The notes: a model not told the origin generated them from the letters alone. A stretch of 64,000 nucleotides of DNA from Ariolimax columbianus (GCA_036924085.1 JAVGWX010000013.1:68813859-68877858), one strand, 5' to 3'. Shown: positions 28,976 to 40,285, numbered from the stretch's first letter. Program-made: numbers and translations.

Positions 28976-29284
28976 CTTGACAATTCTCATCATAAATAAA
29001 GAGTCGTTTATGGTAGCAACTCGCTGCCTCCACTTCTTAGGAACTTGACCTGTGGCTAACAAGGCGGTCGGTGACCTTCATGCATGAAGAGTCGCTACGA
29101 GCGGCTACTTACTACTAGTAAGTTTAGAATTCTTAGTATGTTGCTGTCAGAACAGTCGGTGATTATCAAACAGTATTGAGTCTTTAAGGGCAGCACCACA
29201 CTTTCCCCGCTTCTTAGATCCTTGGCCAGTGAATGACAAAGTGGTCGGTGACTATCATGAATAAAAGTCGTTGAGGGCAGAATA
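28976..29284. repeat. Degenerate dispersed repeat around CTTCTTAGATCCTTGGCCAG
   Basis: Two imperfect units (CACTTCTTAGGAACTTGACC near 29030, CGCTTCTTAGATCCTTGGCC near 29205), each followed by a GGTCGGTGAC-type block. A third (CACTTCTTAGATCTTTGGCC) lies near 29625. Origin unknown. Confidence 0.4.
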
Positions 29285-29580
29285 GACAAACTTGGCAGAG
29301 ATGGGCAGACAAAGATCTTCAGACTCAGAACGGGACATTGTAAACTCAAAGCCCACCTCTACAGAATTAGCCACGTGCAATTGTGGAGCACCCAAGCAAA
29401 CACCAGAACATATTCTGCAAGAATGCCCTACCTATACAGACCAAAGAGAGACAGTCTGGCCCGGTGGAGCGACCATGCTCGAAAAGCTGTGGGGGACCGG
29501 CGAAGACCGGAAACGCACAGTCTCCTTCATGAACCTCACCGGACTAGAAGCGTAGCATCAGTTGATCGATGATGAAGAAG
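29285..29580 (+). mobile_element. RNH-B LINE C-terminal fragment
   Basis: Plus codons from about 29290 contain ATCNCGAPKQTPEHILQECP, then TYTDQRETVWPGG, LEKLWGTGEDRKRTVSFM and a stop, followed by a GAT/GAA-rich tail. The C-x-C-G-x(6)-T-P-E-H-I-L-Q-x-C-P motif marks the C-terminus of an RNase H LINE. Paralogue at 43.56-44.13 kb; the 52.9-53.5 kb element is a better-preserved relative. Confidence 0.75.
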
Positions 29581-29779
29581 AAGAGGCACAAGAAGAAGAA
29601 GTTAAGGATAACAACACGCTCTCTGCACTTCTTAGATCTTTGGCCAGTGGTTAACAAAGAGACAGTGAAAATCACGCCAAATGGCCAGCAACAAACCTTC
29701 TTCAATTCCCCGAATCTGCAACCATCATTTGTACGGTGTCCCAGCTCTGATTCCTGATTTCCATTTCAGTTTCTACGAT
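29581..29779. other. Unassigned spacer
   Basis: Apart from the third CTTCTTAGATC unit near 29625, nothing recognisable. Confidence 0.3.
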
Positions 29780-29906
29780 TCACTTGTCATGTTGTCTTAG
29801 ATCGGCCTCCATTTCCTTTTCGTGTGGGGTCTATCGCACGTCTGTTCTGGTAATTGTGTCAGGTTTCCGACACATGGCCTAACCAGTTCTACTGTCGACC
29901 AGGTAT
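29780..29906 (-). mobile_element. LINE C-terminal fragment
   Basis: With one frameshift, minus codons read NWLGHVSET, then RAIDPTRKGNGGRSKTT. This matches the LINE block R-W-L-G-H-V-x-R-M...A-L-x-W-x-P-x-G-K-R-x-R-G-R-P-K-T-T. It abuts the 47-bp satellite directly upstream in its own sense. Confidence 0.5.
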
Positions 29907-32900
29907 GACAGCTTGCTTTCTTTACTGCTCTGTTCAGGCAATTGTCGGTTAGTGATAGCTTGCTTTCTTTACTGCTCTGTTCAGGCAATTGTCGTTTAGT
30001 GATAGCTTGCCTGCTTTACTGCTCTGTTCAGGCAATTGTCGGTTAGTGATAGCTTGCTTTCTTTACTGCTCTGTTCAGGCAATTGTCGGTTAGTGATAGC
30101 TTGCTTTCTTTACTGCTCTGTTCAGGCAATTGTCGGTTAGTGATAGCTTGCCTTCTTTACTGCTCTGTTCAGGCAATTGTCGGTTAGTGATAGCTTGCCT
30201 GCTTTACTGCTCTGTTTAGGCAATTGTCGGTTAGTGATAGCTTGCTTTCTTTACTGCTCCGTTCAGGCAATTGTCGGTTAGTGATAGCTTGCTTGCTTTA
30301 CTGCTCTGTTTAGGCAATTGTCGGTTAGTGATAGCTTGCTTTCTTTACTGCTCTGTTCAGGCAATTGTCGGTTAGTGATAGCTTGCCTGCTTTACTGCTC
30401 TGTTTAGGCAATTGTCGGTTAGTGATAGCTTGCTTTCTTTACTGCTCTGTTCAGACAATTGTCGGTTAGTGATAGCTTGCTTGCTTTACTGCTCTGTTTA
30501 GGCAATTGTCGGTTAGTGATAGCCTGCTTTCTTTACTGCTCTGTTCAGGCAATTGCCGGTTAGTGATAGCTTGCTTTCTTTACTGCTCTGTTCAGGCAAT
30601 TGTCGGTTAGTGATAGCTTGCTTTCTTTAATGCTCTGTTCAGGCAATTGTCGGTTAGTGATAGCTTGCCTTCTTTACTGCTCCGTGCAGGCAATTGCCGG
30701 TTAGTGATAGCTTGCTTGCTTTACTGCTCTGTTCGGGCAATTGTCGGTTAGTGATAGCTTGCCTTCTTTACTGCTCCGGGCAGGCAATTGTCGGTTAGTG
30801 ATAGCTTGCTTTCTTTACTGCTCTTTTCAGGCAATTGTCGGTTAGTGATAGCTTGCCTTCTTTACTGCTCCGTGCAGGCAATTGCCGGTTAGTGATAGCT
30901 TGCTTTTTTTACTGCTCTGTTCAGGCAATTGTCGGTTAGTGATAGCTTGCCTTCTTTACTGCTCCGGGCAGGCAATTGTCGGTTAGTGATAGCTTGCTTT
31001 CTTTACTGCTCTGTTCAGGCAATTGTCGGTTAGTGATAGCTTGCTTTCTTTACTGCTCTGTTCAGGCAATTGTCGGTTAGTGATAGCTTGCTTTCTTTAC
31101 TGCTCTGTTCAGGCAATTGTCGGTTAGTGATAGCTTGCCTTCTTTACTGCTCTGTTCAGGCAATTGTCGGTTAGTGATAGCTTGCCTGCTTTACTGCTCT
31201 GTTCAGGCAATGGTCGGTTAGTGATAGCTTGCTTTCTTTACTGCTCTGTTCAGGCAATTGTCGGTTAGGTATAGCTTGCTTTCCTTACTGCTCTGTTCAG
31301 GCAATTGTCGGTTAGTGATAGCTTGCCTTCTTTACTGCTCTGTTCAGGCAATTGTCGGTTAGTGATAGCTTGCCTGCTTTACTGCTCTGTTTAGGCAATT
31401 GTCGGTTAGTGATAGCTTGCCTGCTTTACTGCTCTGTTTAGGCAATTGTCGATTAGTGATAGCTTGCTTTCTTTACTGCTCTGTTCAGACAATTGTCGGT
31501 TAGTGATAGCTTGCTTGCTTTACTGCTCTGTTTAGGCAATTGTCGGTTAGTGATAGCTTGCTTTCTTTACTGCTCTGTTCAGGCAATTGTCGGTTAGTGA
31601 TAGCTTGCTTTCTTTACTGCTCTGTTCAGGCAATTGTCGGTTAGTGATAGCTTGCCTTCTTTACTGCTCCGGGCAGGCAATTGTCGGTTAGTGATAGCTT
31701 GCTTTCTTTACTGCTCTGTTCAGGCAAATGTCGGTTAGTGATAGCTTGCCTTCTTTACTGCTCCGTGCAGGCAATTGCCGGTTAGTGATAGCTTGCTTTC
31801 TTTACTGCTCTGTTCAGGCAATTGTCGGTTAGTGATAGCTTGCCTGCTTTACTGCTCTGTTTAGGCAATTGTCGGTTAGTGATAGCTTGCTTTCTTTACT
31901 GCTCTGTTCAGACAATTGTCGGTTAGTGATAGCTTGCTTGCTTTACTGCTCTGTTTAGGCAATTGTCGGTTAGTGATAGCCTGCTTTCTTTACTGCTCTG
32001 TTCAGGCAATTGCCGGTTAGTGATAGCTTGCTTTCTTTACTGCTCTGTTCAGGCAATTGTCGGTTAGTGATAGCTTGCTTTCTTTAATGCTCTGTTCAGG
32101 CAATTGTCGGTTAGTGATAGCTTGCCTTCTTTACTGCTCCGTGCAGGCAATTGCCGGTTAGTGATAGCTTGCTTTCTTTACTGCTCTGTTCAGGCAATTG
32201 TCGGTTAGTGATAGCTTGCCTTCTTTACTGCTCCGGGCAGGCAATTGTCGGTTAGTGATAGCTTGGTTTCTTTACTGCTCTTTTCAGGCAATTGTCGGTT
32301 AGTGATAGCTTGCCTTCTTTACTGCTCCGTGCAGGCAATTGCCGGTTAGTGATAGCTTGCTTTTTTTACTGCTCTGTTCAGGCAATTGTCGGTTAGTGAT
32401 AGCTTGCCTTCTTTACTGCTCCGGGCAGGCAATTGTCGGTTAGTGATAGCTTGCTTTCTTTACTGCTCTGTTCAGGCAATTGTCGGTTAGTGATAGCTTG
32501 CTTTCTTTACTGCTCTGTTCAGGCAATTGTCGGTTAGTGATAGCTTGCTTTCTTTACTGCTCTGTTCAGGCAATTGTCGGTTAGTGATAGCTTGCCTTCT
32601 TTACTGCTCTGTTCAGGCAATTGTCGGTTAGTGATAGCTTGCCTGCTTTACTGCTCTGTTCAGGCAATGGTCGGTTAGTGATAGCTTGCTTTCTTTACTG
32701 CTCTGTTCAGGCAATTGTGGGTTAGTGATAGCTTGCTTTCCTTACTGCTCTGTTCAGGCAATTGTCGGTTAGTGATAGCTTGCCTTCTTTACTGCTCTGT
32801 TCAGGCAATTGTCGGTTAGTGATAGCTTGCCTGCTTTACTGCTCTGTTTAGGCAATTGTCGGTTAGTGATAGCTTGCCTGCTTTACTGCTCTGTTTAGGC

Positions 32901-34566
32901 AATTGTCGGTTAGTGATAGCTTGCTTTCTTTACTGCTCTGTTCAGACAATTGTCGGTTAGTGATAGCTTGCTTGCTTTACTGCTCTGTTTAGGCAATTGT
33001 CGGTTAGTGATAGCTTGCTTTCTTTACTGCTCTGTTCAGGCAATTGTCGGTTAGTGATAGCTTGCTTTCTTTACTGCTCTGTTCAGGCAATTGTCGGTTA
33101 GTGATAGCTTGCCTTCTTTACTGCTCCGGGCAGGCAATTGTCGGTTAGTGATAGCTTGCTTTCTTTACTGCTCTGTTCAGGCAAATGTCGGTTAGTGATA
33201 GCTTGCCTTCTTTACTGCTCCGTGCAGGCAATTGCCGGTTAGTGATAGCTTGCTTTCTTTACTGCTCTGTTCAGGCAATTGTCGGTTAGTGATAGCTTGC
33301 CTTCTTTACTGCTCCGGGCAGGCAATTGTCGGTTAGTGATAGCTTGCTTTCTTTACTGCTCTGTTCAGGCAATTGTCGGTTAGTGATAGCTTGCTTTCTT
33401 TACTGCTCTGTTCAGGCAATTGTCGGTTAGTGATAGCTTGCCTTCTTTACTGCTCCGGGCAGGCAATTGTCGGTTAGTGATAGCTTGCTTTCTTTACTGC
33501 TCTGTTCAGGCAATTGTCGGTTAGTGATAGCTTGCTTTCTTTACTGCTCTGTTCAGGCAATTGTCGGTTAGTGATAGCTTGCCTTCTTTACTGCTCCGTG
33601 CAGGCAATTGCCGGTTAGTGATAGCTTGCTTTCTTTACTGCTCTGTTCAGGCAATTGTCGGTTAGTGATAGCTTGCCTTCTTTACTGCTCCGTGCAGGCA
33701 ATTGCCGGTTAGTGATAGCTTGCTTTCTTTACTGCTCTGTTCAGGCAATTGTCGGTTAGTGATAGCTTGCCTTCTTTACTGCTCCGGGCAGGCAATTGTC
33801 GGTTAGTGATAGCTTTCTTTCTTTACTGCTCTGTTCAGGCAATTGTCGGTTAGTGATAGCTTGCTTTCTTTACTGCTCTGTTCAGGCAATTGTCGGTTAG
33901 TGATAGCTTGCCTTCTTTACTGCTCCGGGCAGGCAATTGTCGGTTAGTGATAGCTTGCTTTCTTTACTGCTCTGTTCAGGCAATTGTCGGTTAGTGATAG
34001 CTTGCCTTCTTTACTGCTCTTTTCAGGCTATTGTCGGTTAGTGATAGCTTGCTTTCTTTACTGCTCTGTTTAGGCAATTGTCGGTTAGTGATAGCTTGCT
34101 TTCTTTACTGCTCTGTTCAGGCAATTGTCGGTTAGTGATAGCTTGCCTGCTTTACTGCTCTGTTTAGGCAATTGTCTGTTAGTGATAGCTTGCTTTCTTT
34201 ACTGCTCTGTTCAGGCAATTATCTGTTAGTGATAGCTTGCCTGCTTTACTGCTCCGGGCAGGCAATTGTCGGTTAGTGATAGCTTGCCTGCTTTACTGCT
34301 CTGTGCAGGCAATTGTCGGTTAGTGATAGCTTGCTTTCTTTACTGCTCTGTGCAGGCATTTCTCGGTTAGTGATAGCTTGCTTTCTTTACTGCTCCGTGC
34401 AGGCATTTCTCAGTTAGTGATAGCTTGCTTTCTTTACTGCTCCGTGCAGGCATTTCTCAGTTAGTGATAGCTTGCTTTCTTTACTGCTCTGTTCAGGCAA
34501 TTGTCGGTTAGTGATAGCTTGCCTTCTTTACTGCTCCGGGCAGGCAATTGTCGGTTAGTGATAGAT
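29907..34566. repeat. 47-bp satellite, about 99 copies, with 1457-bp higher-order duplication
   Basis: The unit is GCAATTGTCGGTTAGTGATA plus GCTTGCTTTCTTTACTGCTC and TGTTCAG (47 bp). Diagnostic variants recur exactly 1457 bp (31 units) apart: TTTAATGC at 30626 and 32083, CTCTTTTCAG at 30821 and 32278, and CAATGGTCGG around 31211 and 32668. So a 31-unit block duplicated as a whole. The right end decays into CATTTCTCAGTTAG variants. No long open frame exists and repeats are contiguous without spacers. Confidence 0.97.
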
Positions 34567-34589
34567 CAGTTAGTGATAGGGGATAGAAC

Positions 34590-37330
34590 AATTACCAACT
34601 TACGCTTTACGGATAATATTGAAGGGCTGGCGAGGACGGGCTGGCGGGGACGGAGACAGAACTTAGAGAATTGATCCGAAGACTGGATGTAACAGTACAG
34701 GGTTTTGCATGGAGATAGCTGCAGATAAGACAAAGTTGATGACCAACAACACTGAAGGAATCAACGCTGTTATAAAAGCAATTGGACAGGCTCTTTAAAC
34801 AGTGAACCGTTTCAAATATCTGGTCTCAACAGTCAGTGATGAGAGATAAAATATATGTACTCAGCAATCCATGATGAGGGATCAAATATCTGGACTGAAC
34901 ATTCACTGATGACGGATCAAATATCTGTACTCCTCATTCACTGATGAGGGATTAGATATCTGGACTGAACATTCACTGATGAGGTATCAAATATCTGGAC
35001 TGAACATTCACTGATGAGTGATCAAATATATGTACTCAACATTCCCTGATGAGAGATCAAATATCTGGACTGAACATTCACTGATGAGGGATCAAATATC
35101 TGGACTGAACATTCACTGATGAGGGATCAAATATTTGGACTGAACATTCACTGATGAGGGATAAAATATCTGTACTGAACATTCACTGATGAGGGATCAA
35201 ATATCTGGACTCAACATTCAGTGATGAGGGATCAAATATGTGGACTGCACATTCACTGATGAGGGATCAAATATCTGGACTGAACATTCACTGATGAGGG
35301 ATCAAATATCTGGACTGAACCTTCACTGATGAGAGATCAAATATCTGGACTAAACATTCACTGATGAGGGATCAAATATCTGGATTGAACATTCACTGAT
35401 GAGGGATGAAATATCTGGACTGAACATTCACTGATGAGGGATCAAATATCTGGACTCAACATTCACTGATGAGGGATCAAATATCTGGACTGCACATTCA
35501 CTGATGAGGGATAAAATATCTGGACTGAACATTCACTGATGAGGGATCAAATATCTGGACTGAACATTCACTGATAAGGGATCAAATATCTGAACTCAAC
35601 ATTCAGTGATAAGGGATCACATATCTGGACTGCACATTCACTGATGAGGGATCAAATATCTGGACTGAACATTCACTGATGAGGGATCAAATATCTGGAC
35701 TAAACATTCACTGATGAGGGATCAAAAATATGTACTCAACATTCACTGATGAGGGATCAAATATCTGGACTGAACATTAACTGATGAGGGATCAAATATC
35801 TGGACTGACCATTCACTGATGAGGGATCAAATATCTGTACTGAACAATCCGTGATGAGGGATCAAATACCTGGACTGAACATTCACTGATGAGGGATCAA
35901 ATATATGTACTCAACATTCACTGATGAGGGATCAAATATCTGGATTGAACATTCACTGATGAGGGATCAAATATCTGGACTGAACATTCACTGATGAGGG
36001 ATCAAATATATGGACTCAACATTCACTGATGAGGGATAAAATATCTGGACTGAACATTCACTGATGAGGATCAAATATCTGGACTGAACATTCACTGATA
36101 AGGGATCAAATATCTGAACTCAACATTCAGTGATAAGGGATCAAATATCTGGACTGCACATTCACTGATGAGGGATCAAATATCTGGACTGAACATTCAC
36201 TGATGAGGGATCAAATATCTGGACTAAACATTCACTGATGAGGGATCAAAAATATGTACTCAACATTCACTGATGAGGGATCAAATATCTGGACTGAACA
36301 TTAACTGATGAGGGATCAAATATCTGGACTGAACATTTATTGATGAGGGATCAAATATCTGTACTCAACAATCCGTGATGAGGGATCAAATATTTGGACT
36401 GAACATTCACTGATGAGGGATCAAATATCTGGACTGAACATTCACTGATGAGGGATCAAATATATGTACTCAACATTCACTGATGAGGGATAAAATATCT
36501 GGACTGAACATTCAATGATGATCGATCAAATATCTGGACTGAACATTCACTGATGAAGGATCAAATATCTGGACTCAACATTCACTGATGAGGGATAAAA
36601 TATCTGGACTGAATATTCACTGATGAGGAATCAAATATCTGGACTGAACATTCACTGATGAGAAATCAAATATATGGACTGAACATTCTCTGATGAGGGA
36701 TCAGGTATCTGTACTCAACAATCCGTGATGAGGGATCAAATATCTGGACTGAACATTCACTGATAAGGGATCAAGTATCTGTACTCAACAATCCGTGATG
36801 AGGGATAAAAACCAGAGATCCTGATCAGAATAGCACAAACAACAACAGCAGTTGCGCGATTGAAACATATGGAAAGATAAACGACTCTCCCTCGCCATAA
36901 AGGTCAGACTAATGCGCTTACTGGTTCTTTCTATATTCATCTACGCCTGCGAAACATGGACTATTACAGCAGGCCTCCAGAGACGAATCCAGGCCATGGA
37001 GACTCCTAAATATCACCTATAAAGACCGGATCGCAAATGATGAAGTACGACGAAGAATCGAGAATGAATGAGGAATGTACGGCTTCCTCCTCGCAACGAT
37101 CAAAAGACGAAAGCTGACCTGGTACGGTCACGAGGTCCAAGTGTCTTGCAAATACTATACTACAGGGCACAGGCCAGGGCAACCGGAGGAGAGGAAGTTC
37201 GAATAAAAACGACGCGAAGACAGCATCCATGATTGAACTTGAGGAGGCACAAAAAGCAACCGCAGACAGAGAGGGGTGGCGCAGGATTGTGGGGGTCTTA
37301 GCAGAGGTGCCCCAACGATCGCAAGAGGTC
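34590..37330 (+). mobile_element. LINE RT palm/C-terminal part with a 2-kb array inside
   Basis: Plus order: TITNLRFTDNIEGLAR (degenerate motif C), ELRELIRRLD-type codons, ADKTKLMTNNTEGINAVIKA, TVNRFKYLVSTVSDE, the 35-bp array (34811-36815), then KPEILIRIAQTTTAVARLKH, KVRLMRLLVLSIFIYACETW, TITAGLQRRIQAME and, frameshifted, the A-I-G-x-Y...K-R-R-K-L-T-W-Y-G-H block and W-R-R-I-V-G-V-L-A-E-V-P-Q-R-S. This is one LINE C-terminal coding region, in order, with the array exactly where FKYLxSTVSDEG is encoded. Relative: 8477-8800. Confidence 0.8.
34811..36815. repeat. 35-bp satellite, about 57 copies, from LINE RT codons
   Basis: The unit is GGATCAAATATCTGGACTGA plus ACATTCACTGATGAG (35 bp). It aligns with the flanking RT codons TTCAAATATCTGGTCTCAAC plus AGTCAGTGATGAG (FKYLVSTVSDE); the LINE frame resumes after the array with KPEIL. 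Variants TGAACTCAAC (35591, 36115) and ATCAAAAATATG (35721, 36245) recur 524 bp apart, indicating a 15-unit block duplication. Confidence 0.95.
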
Positions 37331-37399
37331 ATGGGATGAACTGAACTGATACAATACGGTTTGAGTTAGCAGCCATCACCAGAAAGTGATTGACCAGAG

Positions 37400-37690
37400 A
37401 CGTCTTCGTACGGCTGCTGACTCAAGTCGTATTGAATCGACGGCTGCTGACTCAAGTCGTATTATATCGACGGCTACTGACTCAAGTCGTATTGTATCGA
37501 CGGCTGCTGACTCAGTCGTATTTTATCGACGGCTGCTGACTTACGTCGTATTTTATCGACGTCTGCTGACTCAAGTCGTATTGTATCGACGGCTGCTGAC
37601 TCAAATCGAATTTTATCGACGGCTGTTGACTCAAGTCGTATTTTATCGACAGCTGCTGACTCAAGTCGTATTATATCGCTGTCATCTCAT
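37400..37690. repeat. 30-bp minisatellite, about 9.5 copies
   Basis: The unit is CGGCTGCTGACTCAAGTCGT plus ATTGTATCGA (30 bp). It lies about 70 bp after the 3' end of the LINE at 34590-37330. The open frame through it on the plus strand is a repeat artefact. Confidence 0.9.
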
Positions 37691-37822
37691 GCTGTTTTTT
37701 GTTGTTGCAGTTTGTTAGTTGTTTACATTTATTCTGTGTCTGTGACGAAGAACCTGTGGTCATACATGTCGTTCGTTTAAATAAAAAAAACACTTTAACT
37801 CTAACGGCAGTATATACTATTT

Positions 37823-38290
37823 TTAGCCATTCTCTCTATAGTCTTTGAACGCGAAAGACGGCAAATAACGCAGAACTAAAAGTTCTCCAATTCCATAAGT
37901 CCACTCTCTGTAGTTCGTGCATGTTGGCCACGGCTGCACCCTCCCGTTGAATAGTTCTGCATAGAGTATTTCAGGGTTTACCCCGCTTCCATTTACCACT
38001 AGGTTCCCACACAATCGCCTGTACTGTTCATACAGAGCACGTTTCTCGGTGTACGCACAATGTTTTCTCCTGATGATATTGGAAACATAATTTTGAGTGG
38101 ACTGTAATCGTGCATGCTCAGTAGTCATGAACTCTTCACTCCCAATACCCAATATATATCTAAGGCATTTATTAACAAATGCTTTCAATCTATTTCCAAG
38201 CATCTGTGTCATTGTCCAGCTTTGACAACCATAAGTGAGTACTGAGATGATATTAGAGTTACGTATTCTGAGCTTGACTCGTTTACCAAG
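37823..38290 (-). mobile_element. LINE RT C-terminal part
   Basis: Minus codons: RVKLRIRNSNIISVLTYGCQ, SWTMTQMLGNRLKAFVNKCL, then RYILGIGSEEFMTTEHARLQ and a further ~100 open codons of unrecognised sequence (RKHCAYTEKRALYEQYRRLC). The first two blocks fit the K-x-R-I-x-N-x-N-x-x-x-V-L-x-Y-G-x-x-W...L-x-x-F-x-N-x-C-L-R-x-I-L-x-I signature. The open tail may be family-specific sequence. Confidence 0.6.
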
Positions 38291-38333
38291 TGATGTAGAT
38301 CTCCAAATATTCGTTAATTAGTTCAGAACATTT

Positions 38334-38353
38334 CTTCTTCTTCTTCGTACGCT
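38334..38353 (-). mobile_element. 20-bp LINE-tail micro-insertion with 13-bp TSD
   Basis: CTTCTTCTTCTTCGTACGCT lies between GTTCAGAACATTT (38321-38333) and GTTCAGGACATTT (38354-38366), a 13-bp direct repeat with one mismatch. The insert equals the (GAA)n tail plus the last bases of the RNH-A elements (compare the start of the 10384 and 17058 copies). It looks like an extremely 5'-truncated RNH-A integration. Confidence 0.65.
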
Positions 38354-38679
38354 GTTCAGGACATTTGAGGCCAAGACGATTCAAGTGAGAATGGCATGTG
38401 TAACATCCCCATTTGCGTCACTTTACTGCTTAAATATATGAAATTCTCAACTATTTGTATAACTTATTCTTAATTATTCACACTTTTTCAGACTCTTACC
38501 ACTGGTTGTATATGTTGGATTCTCCCTCTTTTATCGGTTAAACGAAGAGTCTAAATAAAAATATTACCTTAGTTCATTCACTCCAAAATCTGAACTCATG
38601 TAGTCTTGCAAAGTAAAACTGCTTCTTGGAAGTGTATGCATGTTTATACATTTAGGAAAGTTTTGCAATTGTTTAAGCC

Positions 38680-39115
38680 AATATATCAGCTCTACGGCAT
38701 TGTCGGAAAATTTGCTAGCCGATATTTCAGCTCTACGGCATTGTCGGAAAATTTGCTAGCCGATATTTCAGCTCCACAAAGTGAATATATTAATACTTTA
38801 CATTTCCTCCTAAGTGATATGATTCGTGTTTTAACACTTTACATTTCGACCTAATTAATACGATTCAAGTCTTAACCCTTTACATTTCGACCTAATTAAT
38901 ACGATTCGAGTCTTAACCCTTTACATTTCGATCGAATTCATGCGATTCGTTTTTAACCCGTTACATTTATCCTAATTGATACTATTCATGTTTTAACACT
39001 TTACATTTCGACCTAAGTGATAGGATTCGTGTTTTAGACCTTTACATTTCGATCTATTGATACGATTCGCGTTTTGACCTTTTACAGTCAGGCCTAATTC
39101 ATAAGATCCGTGTCT
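38680..39115. repeat. Two adjacent 41-bp arrays
   Basis: 38680-38775: about 2.3 copies of CGGCATTGTCGGAAAATTTG plus CTAGCCGATATTTCAGCTCTA. 38795-39115: about 8 imperfect copies of TTACATTTCGACCTAATTAA plus TACGATTCGAGTCTTAACCCT (starts at 38839, 38880, 38921). The two units share length but not sequence. Confidence 0.8.
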
Positions 39116-39199
39116 TAAGAAACGAAATCTAATCAATTAAGGCTGAAATGGAAATGATTAATATAATGTATTCTGTAATAAAAAATATATTAAGGTCAC
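39116..39199. other. AT-rich spacer
   Basis: No recognisable feature. Confidence 0.3.
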
Positions 39200-39995
39200 T
39201 TAAACAAAGATAAAAGAATTATAACAACAGAGATGTCATCGTTGCGAAGAATGTTTCTGGTTATAAGAATGGATATAATCATAAACGAAGACATTAGGAG
39301 ACAAGTAGTTACATCAATTGTTGCAGACCTCACAAAGAGGCTATAAACGAAACGGTTCGGCCATATGACGCGACAAACACCAGATAGTAACCTAACTCGA
39401 CTTAATTTCATTTCATTATACTGGTTTAGAAGTCTGTTTACAACCACTTTATTCCACTCCACCGATACTGAAAATACTGTGAACATCCAATCTATTTTTG
39501 AATGCATTAACTGACTCTGCCTCCACTACATCCTTCGGTAATGCATTCCAAGAATTCAGCAATCTCTAACTAAAACATGTCCTAATATCTAATTTATACC
39601 TGTCTTTAAACAGTTTGTAGCTGGGTCCTCTAGTTATTGCCGCCAGTCGTTTTTTGAAAAAACTTGCTAAATTCTAATTTATCCATTCTTAAGCCACCTC
39701 GAATTTTTCTTTGTTCGAGACAATGACAACCCGTTTTTTTTTTAGTCTTTCCTTATTACTATAATTATGAAGCATCCGATCATTTGTGTTGCTCTTCTTT
39801 ATATCCTTTCTAACATGCCTATATCCACTCTATTATATTGGTTCTATACCTGAACACAGTACTTCAATTTAGGTCATACAGATATAATAGATATAAGGTC
39901 AAGAGCCGACTAAGTAAAATTTGGGTAGGATAAATAACAGAAGCGGTAAAGCTCCAAATGTACCAAGCATATCCTAGGGCCCGGTCAAGAAACCT
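39200..39995 (+). mobile_element. LINE RT C-terminal part, split by a CR1-like insertion
   Basis: Left part (39200-39398): TTEMSSLRRMFLVIRMDIII, NEDIRRQVVTS, TKRFGHMTRQTPDSNLTR. Right part (39872-39995): YRYNRYKVKSRLSKIWVG, ITEAVKLQMYQAYPRARSRN, LFIT. The same succession is continuous on the minus strand at 14206-14575, so the CR1-like piece at 39399-39860 is an insertion. The 3' end is tandemly repeated (39983-40215). Confidence 0.75.
39399..39860 (-). mobile_element. CR1-like LINE, RT C-terminal part and 3' end
   Basis: Minus codons, with frameshifts: an L-K-Y-C-V-Q-V-x-N and R-R-A-T-Q-M-I block, KLFKDRYKLDIRTCFS, NSWNALPKDVVEAESVNAFK, NRLDVHS, and the 3' end CTTCTAAACCAGTATAATGA near 39418. 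This is the same family as at 541-735/2492-2660 and 44416-44880. It is inserted in another LINE; no clear TSD. Confidence 0.75.
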
Positions 39996-40215
39996 CTTCA
40001 TAACCTGACGATGAAAGGGGCAAGCACATACTAGGGCCCGGTAAAGAAACCTCTCATAACCTGACACTGAAAGGCACACGAACATACTAGGGCCTGGTCA
40101 AGAAACCTCTGTATAATCTGACGTTGAAGGGCCTAAGCACATACTAGGTCCCGGTCAAGAAAACTCTTCATAACCTGACGCTAAAAGGCACAAGCACATA
40201 CTAGGGCCCGGTGAA
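39983..40215. repeat. 56-57-bp repeat, about 5 copies, of a LINE 3' coding end
   Basis: The units start GGTCAAGAAACCTCTTCATA at 39983, with further starts at 40040, 40096, 40153 and 40210; each also contains GCACATACTAGGGCCC. The first unit is continuous with LINE codons for ARSRNLFIT, so the array is a tandem copy of that LINE terminus (compare SHTRALSRNLLIT at 14.2 kb). Confidence 0.85.
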
Positions 40216-40285
40216 GAAACTTCTTTGTGCTTGTGGCTTTCAGCGTCTGGTTATGAAGAGGTTTCTTGACCGGGCCCTAGTACAA
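40199..40285. repeat. Inverted junction of the 57-bp repeat (hairpin)
   Basis: The last direct unit (TACTAGGGCCCGGTGAAGAA, 40199 on) is followed by an inverted copy (GAAGAGGTTTCTTGACCGGG plus CCCTAGTA, to 40283). The arms are about 25 bp with a ~32-bp loop. Confidence 0.8.

Noticed and set aside
29907..34566. CRISPR-like array of 47-bp repeats
   Set aside because: Repeats are contiguous with no unique spacers, no cas genes are present, and the context is eukaryotic. The same applies to the 29-, 27-, 35- and 19-bp arrays.
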